A stretch of 15,297 nucleotides of DNA from Phenylobacterium sp. (GCA_028291285.1 JAQGIJ010000188.1:1-15297), one strand, 5' to 3'. Counted from the stretch's first letter, positions 1 through 6,934 are shown. Program-made: numbers and translations. Notes: generated by a model from the letters alone, not told the origin.

Positions 1-600
1 GCCGCCTTCGCCAAGGCGCGCGAGGCGAACGGCCAGGAGCGCCTCCTGGTCAACTGCGCCGGCGGCTCACGCATGCGCGGGCGGATCATCTCCCGGAACA
101 AGGAGACGGGCGCCTGGTCGCACAACAGCATCGAGGACTTCGACGCCACCCTGCAGCTGAACACCGTGGGCACCCTGCGCTGCATCATGAAGAGCGCGGT
201 TGGCATGGCGCCGCTCGAGCCGCTCAACGAGGACGGTGAGCGCGGCGCGATCGTCTCCACCGGTTCGGTCGCGGCCGAGGACGGCCAGATCGGCCAGACC
301 GGCTACACCGCGGCGAAGGCGGCCATCAAGGGCATGACCCTGCAGATCGCCCGCGAGCTGATGCACGTGGGCATCCGCAACAACACCATCCTGCCGGGCA
401 TCATGGCGACGCCGCCGATGCTGGCGGTGAAGGACCGCGCGCCGGCGATCTGGGAGGGGCTGAACGCCTCGGTGCCGTTCCCCAAGCGCCTCGGCAAGCC
501 CGAGGAGTTCGCGGACCTGGCGCTCACCATGCTGCGCAACAGCTACTTCAACGGCCAGGTGGTCCGCCTCGACGGCGCCATCCGGATGCCGCCGCAGTAG
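1..600 (+). CDS. Short-chain 3-hydroxyacyl-CoA dehydrogenase type II (HSD10-like SDR), 3' part
   Basis: The reading frame is open from the first base, so the N-terminus with the TGxxxGxG dinucleotide site lies outside the window; 199 codons remain. The visible part has the NNAG-equivalent LVNCAGG (about residues 16-22 of the fragment), a catalytic Ser at 89, and Tyr102/Lys106 in YTAAK. The spacing of Ser to Tyr (13) is normal for SDRs. The C-terminal VRLDGAIRMPP is characteristic of human HSD17B10 and bacterial type II 3-hydroxyacyl-CoA dehydrogenases, as is the VPFPKRLGKPEEFADL stretch before it. The likely reaction is NAD-dependent oxidation of a 3-hydroxyacyl-CoA, or of a hydroxysteroid-like alcohol, in the cytoplasm. 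The gene ends convergently with the desaturase, so its operon partners are to the left of the window. The family call is firm; the substrate is not known. Confidence 0.85.
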   Translation, partial: AAFAKAREANGQERLLVNCAGGSRMRGRIISRNKETGAWSHNSIEDFDATLQLNTVGTLRCIMKSAVGMAPLEPLNEDGERGAIVSTGSVAAEDGQIGQTGYTAAKAAIKGMTLQIARELMHVGIRNNTILPGIMATPPMLAVKDRAPAIWEGLNASVPFPKRLGKPEEFADLALTMLRNSYFNGQVVRLDGAIRMPPQ

Positions 601-618
601 GGCCAAGCCTCAGCCGGT

Positions 619-644
619 CCCTTCTCCCCTCGCGGGGGAAGGGG
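619..644. terminator. Hairpin between convergent genes; resembles a dispersed alphaproteobacterial repeat
   Basis: A pyrimidine run (CCCTTCTCCCC) is followed by a short loop and a purine run (GGGGAAGGGG). They form roughly a 10-bp stem with one bulged C and a loop of about 5 nt. It sits in the 69-bp gap between the plus-strand SDR stop and the minus-strand desaturase stop, where a bidirectional terminator is expected. There is no T-tract on either side, so it is not a classical intrinsic terminator. Similar CCCTTCTCCCCTCGCGGG elements are, as far as I recall, scattered in intergenic regions of Caulobacter-like and other alphaproteobacterial genomes. Confidence 0.45.
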
Positions 645-669
645 AACGACTTGCGGGTCTACGCCGTCC

Positions 670-1698
670 TCAGGCCGCCAGAGCCGTCTGGGCCCGCGCG
701 CGCAACCGCCGCGCCTCGCGGAAGGAGACCAGCCGGCCGCTCGCCTCGTCCCAGAGCGCCAGCCGCATGGCCCGGAAGCTGTCGAGGAGGGTGATGCGGC
801 TCATCGCCTTCAGCTGCGGGTGGTCGTTCAGCACCTGCGGCAGGCGGTAGAAGGGGATACGGCTGCCCACGTGGTGGACGTGGTGGACGCCGATGTTGGC
901 GGTGAACCAGCGCAGCACCGGCGGCAGGTGCAGGTGCGAGGAGCCCTTCAGCGCCGCCTCGTGCAGGCTCCAGCTGGGGTTGCGCGCCCAGTAGGCCCCC
1001 TCGAACTGGTGCTGGACGTAGAACAGCCAGACGCCGATCGAGGCGGCGAGCACCACGATCGACAGGTGCACGACGACGAAGGCGACCGGGCCCGCCAGCA
1101 GGATCTCGCCCGCCACCAGCAGCGCCAGACCCAGGTTGTTGCCCAGCACGCTCAGCCAGGCGCGGCGCTCCTTCATCAGGCCGATCGGCGCGCGGTGCTG
1201 CAGGACGAACATGTAGCCCGGGCCCACGCCGAACATCACCAGCGGATTGCGATAGAGCCAGTAGCCGAGCCTGAACAACCAGGGCTTGGAGCGGTACTCG
1301 TCCACCGTCAGCATCTCCACGGCGCCCAGGGTCCGGCGGTCGAGGTTGCCGGAGGAGGCGTGGTGGATGGCGTGGGTCTGGCGCCAGTAGTCGTAGGGAG
1401 TCGCCGTGAGCACCCCGATGATCCGCCCGGTCCAGGCGTTGGCCGTGGGCGAGCGGAAGAAGGCCGCATGCCCGCAGTCGTGCTGGATCAGGAACAGCCG
1501 CACCAGGAAGGCGCCGGCCGGCAGGGTCAGCAGCGCGCCCCACCACCAGCCATGGCTCACCAGGATCAGCGCGGCCGCCCAGAGCGTGGCCAGCGGCAGG
1601 GCGGTGATCACGATTTCCAGGGCGCTCCGGCCATGGCTCGGACGCTGGTAGCGGGCAAGCGCGGCCTTGAAGGCGCGGGCATCGGTCAAGAGGCTCAT
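670..1698 (-). CDS. Membrane fatty acid desaturase
   Basis: This 342-residue integral membrane diiron desaturase has all three histidine boxes: HDCGH at 73-77, HAIHH at 109-113 and HHVHH at 272-276. A QHQFE segment near 229-233 is typical of the DesA/omega-6 type. Hydrophobic segments lie around 28-50, 52-71, 183-205 and 207-227, giving the usual hairpin topology with the His boxes on the cytoplasmic face. It would introduce a double bond into a phospholipid-bound or CoA/ACP-bound acyl chain using O2 and an external electron donor. The start at 1698 is the only good one; the ribosome site is weak. The gene is divergent from an enoyl-CoA hydratase, with a perfect palindrome 35 bp upstream of its start. 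Regiospecificity cannot be read from the sequence. Confidence 0.9.
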   Translation of the reverse strand: MSLLTDARAFKAALARYQRPSHGRSALEIVITALPLATLWAAALILVSHGWWWGALLTLPAGAFLVRLFLIQHDCGHAAFFRSPTANAWTGRIIGVLTATPYDYWRQTHAIHHASSGNLDRRTLGAVEMLTVDEYRSKPWLFRLGYWLYRNPLVMFGVGPGYMFVLQHRAPIGLMKERRAWLSVLGNNLGLALLVAGEILLAGPVAFVVVHLSIVVLAASIGVWLFYVQHQFEGAYWARNPSWSLHEAALKGSSHLHLPPVLRWFTANIGVHHVHHVGSRIPFYRLPQVLNDHPQLKAMSRITLLDSFRAMRLALWDEASGRLVSFREARRLRARAQTALAA

Positions 1699-1892
1699 TC
1701 GGACTCGCGGATGTCTGTAATGGTCGGAACGCTTAGCTAGCTAATGCGACGGATTCTAGGTGGCTATCCATAAGCGCTCGCGAAAAACGCATGAGGCGGC
1801 GGGCTGACGCATGCCGCGGTGATATGCCACGGTGGTGCCCAAGAGGGAGGAGGGCGCCGACGCCAGCCCTTCCATGACCAGGGAGGACACTC
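1699..1892. promoter_or_regulatory. Divergent intergenic region (desaturase / enoyl-CoA hydratase)
   Basis: This 194-bp gap holds no gene and must contain the promoters of both flanking divergent genes. The left half (about 1700-1790) is visibly more AT-rich than its surroundings, and the 12-bp palindrome at 1733-1744 lies there. I could not assign convincing -35/-10 boxes. The small plus-strand frame that starts at 1832 overlaps the hydratase start in another frame and is not supported as a gene. Confidence 0.5.
1733..1744. promoter_or_regulatory. Perfect 12-bp palindrome, candidate operator
   Basis: TTAGCTAGCTAA reads the same on both strands. It stands in a low-GC pocket of an otherwise high-GC sequence, 35 bp upstream of the desaturase start and about 150 bp upstream of the divergent hydratase. 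Its position suits a repressor (TetR-, MarR- or GntR-like) acting on the desaturase. No regulator gene is in the window, so the binding protein is unknown. Confidence 0.4.
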
Positions 1893-2684
1893 GTGACCGA
1901 CGCTCCGCACGCGCGCATCACCGAACGACCGGGCATCATCACGGTCACCATCGACCGCGAAGCCAAGCGCAACGCCATCAGTCCGCAGGTGACCGCCACT
2001 CTGTGGGAGGCCGTGCGCGCGCTCGCCGAGCGTGACGACCTGCGCTGCCTGGTGATCACGGCGATCGGCTCCTACTTCACGGCCGGCATCGACCTGGGGG
2101 CCCGCACCAGCGATCCGAAGGGCGAGCCGGCGGGCGAGAACCCGCATCCGGGCTGGAACTACCGCCGCAACTACCGCAACCACCACCTGCTCTACGACGA
2201 GATGGAGACCATCGAGAAGCCGATCATCCTGGCCGCGCAGAGCACGGTGCTCGGGGCAGGCGTGGAGATGGCCATGTCGTGCGACTTCCGCTTCTGCACG
2301 CCGCACACCCTCTGGGGCCTGCCGGAGATCGACCTGGGCGTGGTGGCCGGCTCCGGCGGCTCCAGCCGGCTGACCCGGCTGGTGGGCCCGCATTGGGCCA
2401 AGTGGCTGGCGATGGCCGGCCAGCGGGTCACGGCCGAGCGGGCGCTGATGATGGGCCTGGTGCACGAGGTCTATCCGCCGGACGAGCTGATGGAGCGCGT
2501 CTACGCCTTCTGCGACCACCTGATCTCGCTGCCGCAGGAGGCGGTGGGCATGGCCAAGCTCGCCGTCGACCTGGCCGCCGACGTGGCCGACCGCAGCGCC
2601 CAGCGCCACATCGACCGCATCGTCAACACCAGCCTGGTGGGCTCCCCCGAGCACAACCGCCGCACGGCTCGGTTCAAGAAGTAG
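1893..2684 (+). CDS. Enoyl-CoA hydratase/isomerase (crotonase family)
   Basis: This 263-residue protein has the usual crotonase length. It starts at GTG 1893 behind a strong AGGGAGG ribosome site with 6-nt spacing. The N-terminal half carries the oxyanion-hole region (YFTAGIDL, 61-68) and the second oxyanion segment LGAG (120-123). Both catalytic glutamates of true hydratases are present: E125 in GVEMA and E145 in GLPEIDLG. The GSGGSSRL motif follows at 153-160. It should hydrate a 2-enoyl-CoA to a 3-hydroxyacyl-CoA, or isomerise it, in a cytoplasmic beta-oxidation-type pathway. Residues 70-100 contain an insertion rich in Asn, Arg and Tyr that may shape the acyl pocket. It is divergent from the desaturase and convergent with the aldo/keto reductase, so it is probably transcribed alone. 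Confidence 0.85.
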   Translation: MTDAPHARITERPGIITVTIDREAKRNAISPQVTATLWEAVRALAERDDLRCLVITAIGSYFTAGIDLGARTSDPKGEPAGENPHPGWNYRRNYRNHHLLYDEMETIEKPIILAAQSTVLGAGVEMAMSCDFRFCTPHTLWGLPEIDLGVVAGSGGSSRLTRLVGPHWAKWLAMAGQRVTAERALMMGLVHEVYPPDELMERVYAFCDHLISLPQEAVGMAKLAVDLAADVADRSAQRHIDRIVNTSLVGSPEHNRRTARFKK

Positions 2685-2685
2685 C

Positions 2686-2714
2686 GAAAAGAGGCCCCCC
2701 ATGAGCGGGGGACC
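2686..2714 (-). terminator. Intrinsic terminator of the aldo/keto reductase gene
   Basis: Read on the minus strand, GG(T)CCCCC, a 6-nt loop and GGGGG(G)CC form an 8-bp stem with one mismatch. It is followed at once by TCTTTTC. It starts 9 nt after the reductase stop codon. This is the clearest Rho-independent terminator in the window. The plus-strand hydratase stops just before it and may use the same hairpin, although that side lacks a T-run. Confidence 0.7.
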
Positions 2715-2722
2715 TTCGCTCG

Positions 2723-3724
2723 CTAAGCCTTCCGCGGCGCCCCCGGCGCGGGCCCCCAGGGACGGGCGAGGGTGCGGTCGGTCTTGCGGGGAACGTAAGC
2801 CTTCTCGAGCAGGCCGATCTCCTCCTCGGAAAGCGGCTTGCCGACGGCGGCGACGGGATCGTCCAGCTGGTGCAGCTTGGTGGCGCCGATGATCGGGGCG
2901 CTGACGCCGGGCTTGGAGAGCAGCCAGGCGATGGCCACCTGGGCCGGCTTCTCGCCGCGCTGCTCGGCGACCTGCTTCACCGCCGTAATGATGGCGTCGT
3001 CGGCCTCGGAGTTGTAGCGGCCGCCGCCCATCGGCGACTGCGAGCGGACGCTGCCGGACCCCTTGCTCCCGGCCAGGGCGCCGGCCGCCAGCGGGCTCCA
3101 GGGGATCAGGCCCACGCCCTCCTCGACACAGAGCGGGTTCATCTCCCGCTCCTCCTCGCGGAACAGCAGGTTGTACTGGTTCTGCATGGTGGCGAAGCGC
3201 GTCGCGCCGAGCTTGTCGGCCAGGTGCAGGTAACGGGACATCTGGTAGGCCAGCATGGTGCTGCCGCCGATGTAGAGCGCCTTGCCGCTCTTCACGACCT
3301 CGTCCAGCGCCTCGATCGTCTCCTCGATGGGCGTGTGATAGTCGTAGCGGTGGATCTGGTAGAGATCGACATAGTCGACGCCCAGCCGCGTCAGGCTGGC
3401 GTCGATCGAATGCATGATGTGCTTGCGCGACAGGCCGCCCTGGTTCGGGCCCGAGCCCATCGGGTTGTAGACCTTGGTGGCGACCACAAACTGCTCGCGG
3501 CGGCCGAACTGCTTCAACGCCTTGCCGAGGATCGTCTCGCTCTCGCCGCGGGAATAGACGTCGGCGGTGTCGAAGAAGTTGATCCCGGCGTCGAAGGCGC
3601 GCTTGACGATCGCCAGGCTCTCGTCTTCCGGGATCATCCAGTCGGCCGTCGTGCCGAAGCTCATCGCCCCCAGGCAGAGGCGCGAGACCTGGAGTCCGGT
3701 GGATCCCAAACGCGTATATTCCAT
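2723..3724 (-). CDS. Aldo/keto reductase
   Basis: This is a 333-residue NADPH-dependent (beta/alpha)8 barrel oxidoreductase. All four catalytic residues can be placed: D52 and Y57 in FDTADVYS, K84 in VATKV, and H125 in YQIHRYD. The overall pattern (MEYTRLGSTGLQVSRLCLG at the start, PMGSGPNQGGLSRKHI near 88-103) is that of the large YajO / aryl-alcohol-dehydrogenase-like subgroup. I chose the start at 3724 over an in-frame one at 3748. A GGGAG ribosome site lies 6 nt upstream of 3724, and family members start at the MEYTRLG segment. It follows the NMO-like gene by 77 nt on the same strand and ends at a clear terminator. It reduces an aldehyde or ketone; the physiological substrate is unknown. 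Confidence 0.88.
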   Translation of the reverse strand: MEYTRLGSTGLQVSRLCLGAMSFGTTADWMIPEDESLAIVKRAFDAGINFFDTADVYSRGESETILGKALKQFGRREQFVVATKVYNPMGSGPNQGGLSRKHIMHSIDASLTRLGVDYVDLYQIHRYDYHTPIEETIEALDEVVKSGKALYIGGSTMLAYQMSRYLHLADKLGATRFATMQNQYNLLFREEEREMNPLCVEEGVGLIPWSPLAAGALAGSKGSGSVRSQSPMGGGRYNSEADDAIITAVKQVAEQRGEKPAQVAIAWLLSKPGVSAPIIGATKLHQLDDPVAAVGKPLSEEEIGLLEKAYVPRKTDRTLARPWGPAPGAPRKA

Positions 3725-3730
3725 CGCTTT

Positions 3731-3735
3731 CTCCC
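3731..3735 (-). promoter_or_regulatory. Ribosome binding site fixing the aldo/keto reductase start
   Basis: GGGAG on the minus strand lies 6 nt before the ATG at 3724. The alternative start at 3748 would place this site inside the coding region and has nothing comparable upstream. Confidence 0.6.
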
Positions 3736-3801
3736 GTTCCTGTACCAACGGCCCGGGCGCAGCGGCGCAGGGCCGGGCTCTTCAGCTGTTCTCGATCGGT
3801 C

Positions 3802-4794
3802 TCAGGCCAGCTCGCGCGCGCCCATCATGCCGGCCAGGCGCTTGCTGACGATCGCCTCGGCGTCCCGGGCCATGCGCTCGATCAGCTCGCCGGCGGTGGG
3901 GATGTCCCTGACGAAGACCTGGGACATGGAGGCCCACCACATGCCGCCTTCGGTGTCGCCGCTGACCAGCGCCGTGCGGCCCCGCTCGCCCGCGGCCAGG
4001 TGCGCCACGTCCCTGAACTTGGCGCCCTCCTTCTCCTTCTGGACGATCTCGTCGCTGACGCTGTTCTTCGCCACCCGGGCGGTGTTGTGCATGGTGCGGA
4101 AGACGAGGTTGGTGGCGCGCTCGTCGTGCTCGACCATCTTGTCCTTGAAGTTCTGGTGCAGCTCGGCCTCGACCGTGGCGCAGAAGCGCGTGCCGAGGTT
4201 CACCGCGTCGGCCCCCAGCGCCAGCGCCGCCACCATGCCGCGGCCGTCGCCGATACCGCCCGAGGCGATGATCGGGATCTTCAGCTGATCCGCCGCCGCG
4301 GGAATCAACACCAGGCCGGGGATATCGTCCTCGCCCGGATGGCCGGCGCACTCGAAGCCGTCGATGGACACCACGTCGACGCCGGCGCGCTCGGCCGAGA
4401 GCGCGTGGCGGACGCTGGTGCACTTGTGGATGATCTTCACGCCCGCGGCCCGGAAGCCGTCCCAGTGCTCGGTGATCTTCTGGCCCGCCGCGGTCTCGAC
4501 GATCTTCACACCGCCGTCGATGATCGCCTGGCGGTACTCGTCATAGGGCGGCGGCTTGATGGTCGGGAAGATGGTCAGGTTCACACCGAACGGCTTGTCG
4601 GTCATGGTCCGGATCAGCTTGATCTCTTCGGCCAGGTTCTCCGGCGAGCCCATGGTCAGCGCCGAGAGCATGCCGAGGCCGCCGGCGTTCGAGACGGCGG
4701 CCGCGAGCCTCGCCCGCCCGATGCCGGCCATGCCGCCCATCACGATCGGATGCCTGATGCCCAGGAGCTCGGTGATGCGGGTCTTGAAAGCCAC
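3802..4794 (-). CDS. NMO-like FMN oxidoreductase, probably NADH:quinone reductase of the PA1024 type
   Basis: This 330-residue TIM-barrel FMN protein starts at GTG 4794 behind a GAGAGGA ribosome site. Standard pipelines would call it nitronate monooxygenase (2-nitropropane dioxygenase). The visible motifs are GGMAGIGRA (20-28), SALTMGSPEN (44-53), CTSVRHA (125-131), DGFECAGHPGEDD (145-157, with the active-site His at 152), the FMN-phosphate loop ASGGIGDGRG (177-186), and GADAVNLGTRF (194-204). From memory, this motif set matches Pseudomonas PA1024, which was recharacterised as an NADH:quinone reductase rather than a nitronate oxidase. It would be a soluble enzyme reducing quinones by two electrons with NADH. 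It lies between a crotonase-like gene and the aldo/keto reductase on the same strand. The family is certain; the choice of quinone reductase is moderately sure. Confidence 0.85.
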   Translation of the reverse strand: MAFKTRITELLGIRHPIVMGGMAGIGRARLAAAVSNAGGLGMLSALTMGSPENLAEEIKLIRTMTDKPFGVNLTIFPTIKPPPYDEYRQAIIDGGVKIVETAAGQKITEHWDGFRAAGVKIIHKCTSVRHALSAERAGVDVVSIDGFECAGHPGEDDIPGLVLIPAAADQLKIPIIASGGIGDGRGMVAALALGADAVNLGTRFCATVEAELHQNFKDKMVEHDERATNLVFRTMHNTARVAKNSVSDEIVQKEKEGAKFRDVAHLAAGERGRTALVSGDTEGGMWWASMSQVFVRDIPTAGELIERMARDAEAIVSKRLAGMMGARELA

Positions 4795-4944
4795 CTTGGA
4801 TCCTCTCTCGAAATCACGCGCGCACCCGGCGGCCTGACCGCCGACGCCGATGAAAATAGGCCACGCCGCGGGTGGGCCGCAGCGTTGGAAGGGTTCACTC
4901 AGGCTCTTCGGGTCGGCCAGTCAAGTGCCGCTAGGTGAGGCCGC
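4795..4944. other. Intergenic gap with no recognised gene
   Basis: These 150 bp lie between two minus-strand genes. Apart from the GAGAGGA ribosome site at 4801-4807 for the downstream gene I see no ORF with coding character and no strong hairpin. The length leaves room for a separate promoter for the NMO-like/aldo-keto reductase pair. Confidence 0.4.
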
Positions 4945-5784
4945 CTACTCCAGGGGATCGAGCGTTTCCCGCGGCTTGTGCCCACGCTGGCGCATGCGCG
5001 TGAGGTGCTCCCGGACATCCTTGGACTGGGTGGCGAGGTCGAGCAGGTCGGTGGACATCTTCATGTGGTCGCGCATCCCCATCAGGTCCCAGGCCCGACG
5101 GATCAGGGTCTTGGTCATCATCAGGGTGGTGAGCGGCGCACGCGCGATGTTGCGGGCGATCGCCTCGACCGTCTCCTCCAGGGCCTCGGCCGGCACAACC
5201 TGGTTCACCGCGCCCCATTCGAGGGCGGTCTTGGCGTCCAGGGTCTTGGATTGAAACAGGTACTCGGCCGCGCGCTTGGCGTTCATGAACACCCAGGGCT
5301 CGATCATGGTCTCGCCGGTGGGGAAGCCCAGCGCCTGCGGCAGGGGCATCTGGAAGAAGGCGTCGGGCGTGCAGATGGTGATGTCGGGGATCAGCGCCCA
5401 GTAGGAGCCTGCGCCGATGGCGTAGCCGTGCACCTGGGCGATGACCGGCTTGGGGAAGTCCATGAGCGCCAGAACGGGCCAGAGGAAAAGGTCGGCGGAG
5501 CTCTTCCAGTGCGTCCCGGTGCGCTCCAGGTCCTCGGTGAATTCCGGGAAATCCACGCTCGTGTCGCCCATGGCGTGGCCGGAGCAGAAGCCCTTGCCGT
5601 TGGCCTTGATGATCAGGACCTTCACGTCGTAGTCGCGGTGCGCGAGCTTCAGCGCCTTGTCCATGGCCCAGACCATGCGGCTGTCCTGGGCGTTGGCCTT
5701 CTGCGGCCAGTCGAGGATCAGCCGGGCGATGGCGCCGTCCGTCTCGTAGATCACCCGCTCGTCGATATTCTGGCGCTCGGCCAT
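4945..5784 (-). CDS. Crotonase-superfamily protein lacking both hydratase glutamates
   Basis: This 279-residue protein has the crotonase fold signature: the first oxyanion loop GFCSGHAM (65-72) and the second GYAIGAG (120-126). Aligned by eye to enoyl-CoA hydratase, the first catalytic Glu (GGGCE in the rat enzyme) is Tyr128. The second (QPEI) is Leu148 in FFQMPLPQALGFPTGE. It is therefore unlikely to hydrate enoyl-CoA by the standard mechanism. It may be an isomerase, hydrolase, decarboxylase or C-C lyase of the same superfamily. Annotation pipelines would still name it enoyl-CoA hydratase. It starts at ATG 5784 with a strong GGAGGGAG ribosome site and is divergent from the glutathione peroxidase. 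It may head a minus-strand set with the NMO-like protein and the aldo/keto reductase. The C-terminal 60 residues are helical and basic (around 228-275). Confidence 0.8.
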   Translation of the reverse strand: MAERQNIDERVIYETDGAIARLILDWPQKANAQDSRMVWAMDKALKLAHRDYDVKVLIIKANGKGFCSGHAMGDTSVDFPEFTEDLERTGTHWKSSADLFLWPVLALMDFPKPVIAQVHGYAIGAGSYWALIPDITICTPDAFFQMPLPQALGFPTGETMIEPWVFMNAKRAAEYLFQSKTLDAKTALEWGAVNQVVPAEALEETVEAIARNIARAPLTTLMMTKTLIRRAWDLMGMRDHMKMSTDLLDLATQSKDVREHLTRMRQRGHKPRETLDPLE

Positions 5785-5932
5785 GGCGTCTCCCTCCGCT
5801 CGTTCTTACCTCCACCCTAGAGCGCGGTCCGCCGTCCCGCCAAGGCCGAGCGCGCCTCTTGCGCAGGCGAGGCCTGCAAGTCGAATATCGCTGCTAGCTG
5901 CGCTCCGCTCACCGCGCAGAGGAGAAAACGCC

Positions 5933-6484
5933 ATGCCCACCGCGATCCAGGATGTGCCGCTGAAGACCATCACGGGTGAGGAGTCCAATCTCGGCGACTA
6001 CGCCGGCAAGGTGTTGCTGGTGGTCAATGTCGCCTCCAAGTGCGGACTCACGCCGCAGTACGACGCGCTGGAGAAGCTCTATGCCGACAAGCGCGACGAA
6101 GGCCTCGTGGTCCTGGGCTTCCCGGCCAACGACTTCGGCGCCCAGGAGCCCGGCAGCAACGAGGAGATCCAGGACTTCTGCCGCGCCACCTTCGGCGTCG
6201 ATTTCCCGATGTTCTCCAAGATCGCGGTCACCGGACCGGAGCAGCACCCGCTCTACAAGGCGCTGACCCAGGCCTATCCCAAGGCCGCCTCCAAGCCGGG
6301 CGCGGACTTCCGCAAGCGGCTGGAGGGCTTCGGCCGGACGCCCAATCCCGAGCCGGGCATCCTGTGGAACTTCGAGAAGTTCGTCGTCGACAAGAAGGGC
6401 GACGTCGTTGCGCGCTTTTCGCCGGACGTGCCGCCGGACGACCCCATGGTGCTGGAAGCGATCGACAAGGCGCTCGGGGCCTGA
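5933..6484 (+). CDS. Glutathione peroxidase family protein (likely thioredoxin-dependent)
   Basis: This is a 183-residue cytoplasmic peroxidase of the GPx family. The active-site Cys37 is in NVASKCGLTPQY. Gln71 (FGAQEPG) and Trp145/Asn146 (LWNFEKF) complete the catalytic tetrad. C83 in DFCRATFG aligns with the resolving cysteine of plant-type and bacterial two-cysteine GPx, which are reduced by thioredoxin rather than glutathione. The usual FPCNQF segment is FPANDF here, without that Cys. Residues 112-140 form a longer connecting loop than in classical GPx. The start at 5933 has AGAGGAGA 8 nt upstream. A longer in-frame start at 5783 would add 50 low-complexity residues and overlap the divergent gene, so I rejected it. 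The role is detoxification of H2O2 and lipid hydroperoxides, which is plausible next to a desaturase. Confidence 0.92.
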   Translation: MPTAIQDVPLKTITGEESNLGDYAGKVLLVVNVASKCGLTPQYDALEKLYADKRDEGLVVLGFPANDFGAQEPGSNEEIQDFCRATFGVDFPMFSKIAVTGPEQHPLYKALTQAYPKAASKPGADFRKRLEGFGRTPNPEPGILWNFEKFVVDKKGDVVARFSPDVPPDDPMVLEAIDKALGA

Positions 6485-6556
6485 TTTTCCAGCGTTTACC
6501 GCGGCTCAACCCAAAGAGGTAACATTGCGCCCCGCAACAGGATGGGGAACTTCGCA

Positions 6557-6934
6557 ATGAGCCTCGGCGACAAGGCCGCGCGGGTGGCGCTGACCGACGT
6601 CCTCTCCGCTGTGGCGAGTGAGCTCGGCCTGGCGCAGGCCAGCTGCGCCGGGCTCGACTCCACGTTGGGCCGGCTGCTCGACGCCACGCCCGCCGAACGG
6701 CGCGGCCCATTGATGCGCGAACTGCACGCGGTGGACCTGCTGAACCAGCAGATCGCCGCCGTCGCGACCTTCCTGGAGCGCCTGAGCCACCGAGCGCCGG
6801 ACGTCGAGTTCATCGACGTGGGCGAGGCGCTGGGGGCGATCACGCTGGGCGAAGTCGCCGAACGCCTGAGCGTGGGCGTGGGCCAGCCTCCGCGCCTGGC
6901 GGTCGCCGCCGAGGAGGACGTCGACTTCTTCTAG
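6557..6934 (+). CDS. Small helical protein with a CheZ-like DxxxQ motif (hypothetical)
   Basis: No named family is recognised. The 125-residue product is predicted to be almost wholly helical, with a central amphipathic helix around 54-77. That helix contains D60-L-L-N-Q64, the DxxxQ spacing of the CheZ phosphatase motif. The C-terminus is an acidic tail ending in DVDFF, separated from the helices by a Pro-Gly-rich stretch (about 106-118). CheZ also ends in an acidic, hydrophobic CheY-binding peptide. A CheZ/CheT-like response-regulator phosphatase or a docking protein is therefore a reasonable guess, but no chemotaxis genes are nearby. The ATG at 6557 has GGGGA 8 nt upstream. An ATG at 6542 would add five residues with a poorer site. 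It is separated from the GPx gene by about 70 bp and may be co-transcribed with it. Confidence 0.65.
   Translation: MSLGDKAARVALTDVLSAVASELGLAQASCAGLDSTLGRLLDATPAERRGPLMRELHAVDLLNQQIAAVATFLERLSHRAPDVEFIDVGEALGAITLGEVAERLSVGVGQPPRLAVAAEEDVDFF

Noticed and set aside
1832..2035. Small plus-strand ORF overlapping the enoyl-CoA hydratase start
   Set aside because: It lies in a different frame across the hydratase N-terminus, and its product is His/Arg-rich without any motif. It is best explained as a frame shadow.
5858..5880. Hairpin GCAGGC-GAG-GCCTGC between the divergent crotonase-like and GPx genes
   Set aside because: Only 6 bp of perfect stem in a high-GC region, so chance is a sufficient explanation. 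No operator-like length or second copy was seen.
5783..5932. N-terminal extension of the glutathione peroxidase by 50 codons
   Set aside because: The extension is low-complexity Pro/Arg/Ser, overlaps the start of the divergent gene and lacks a ribosome site, whereas 5933 has AGAGGAGA at good spacing and matches family length.
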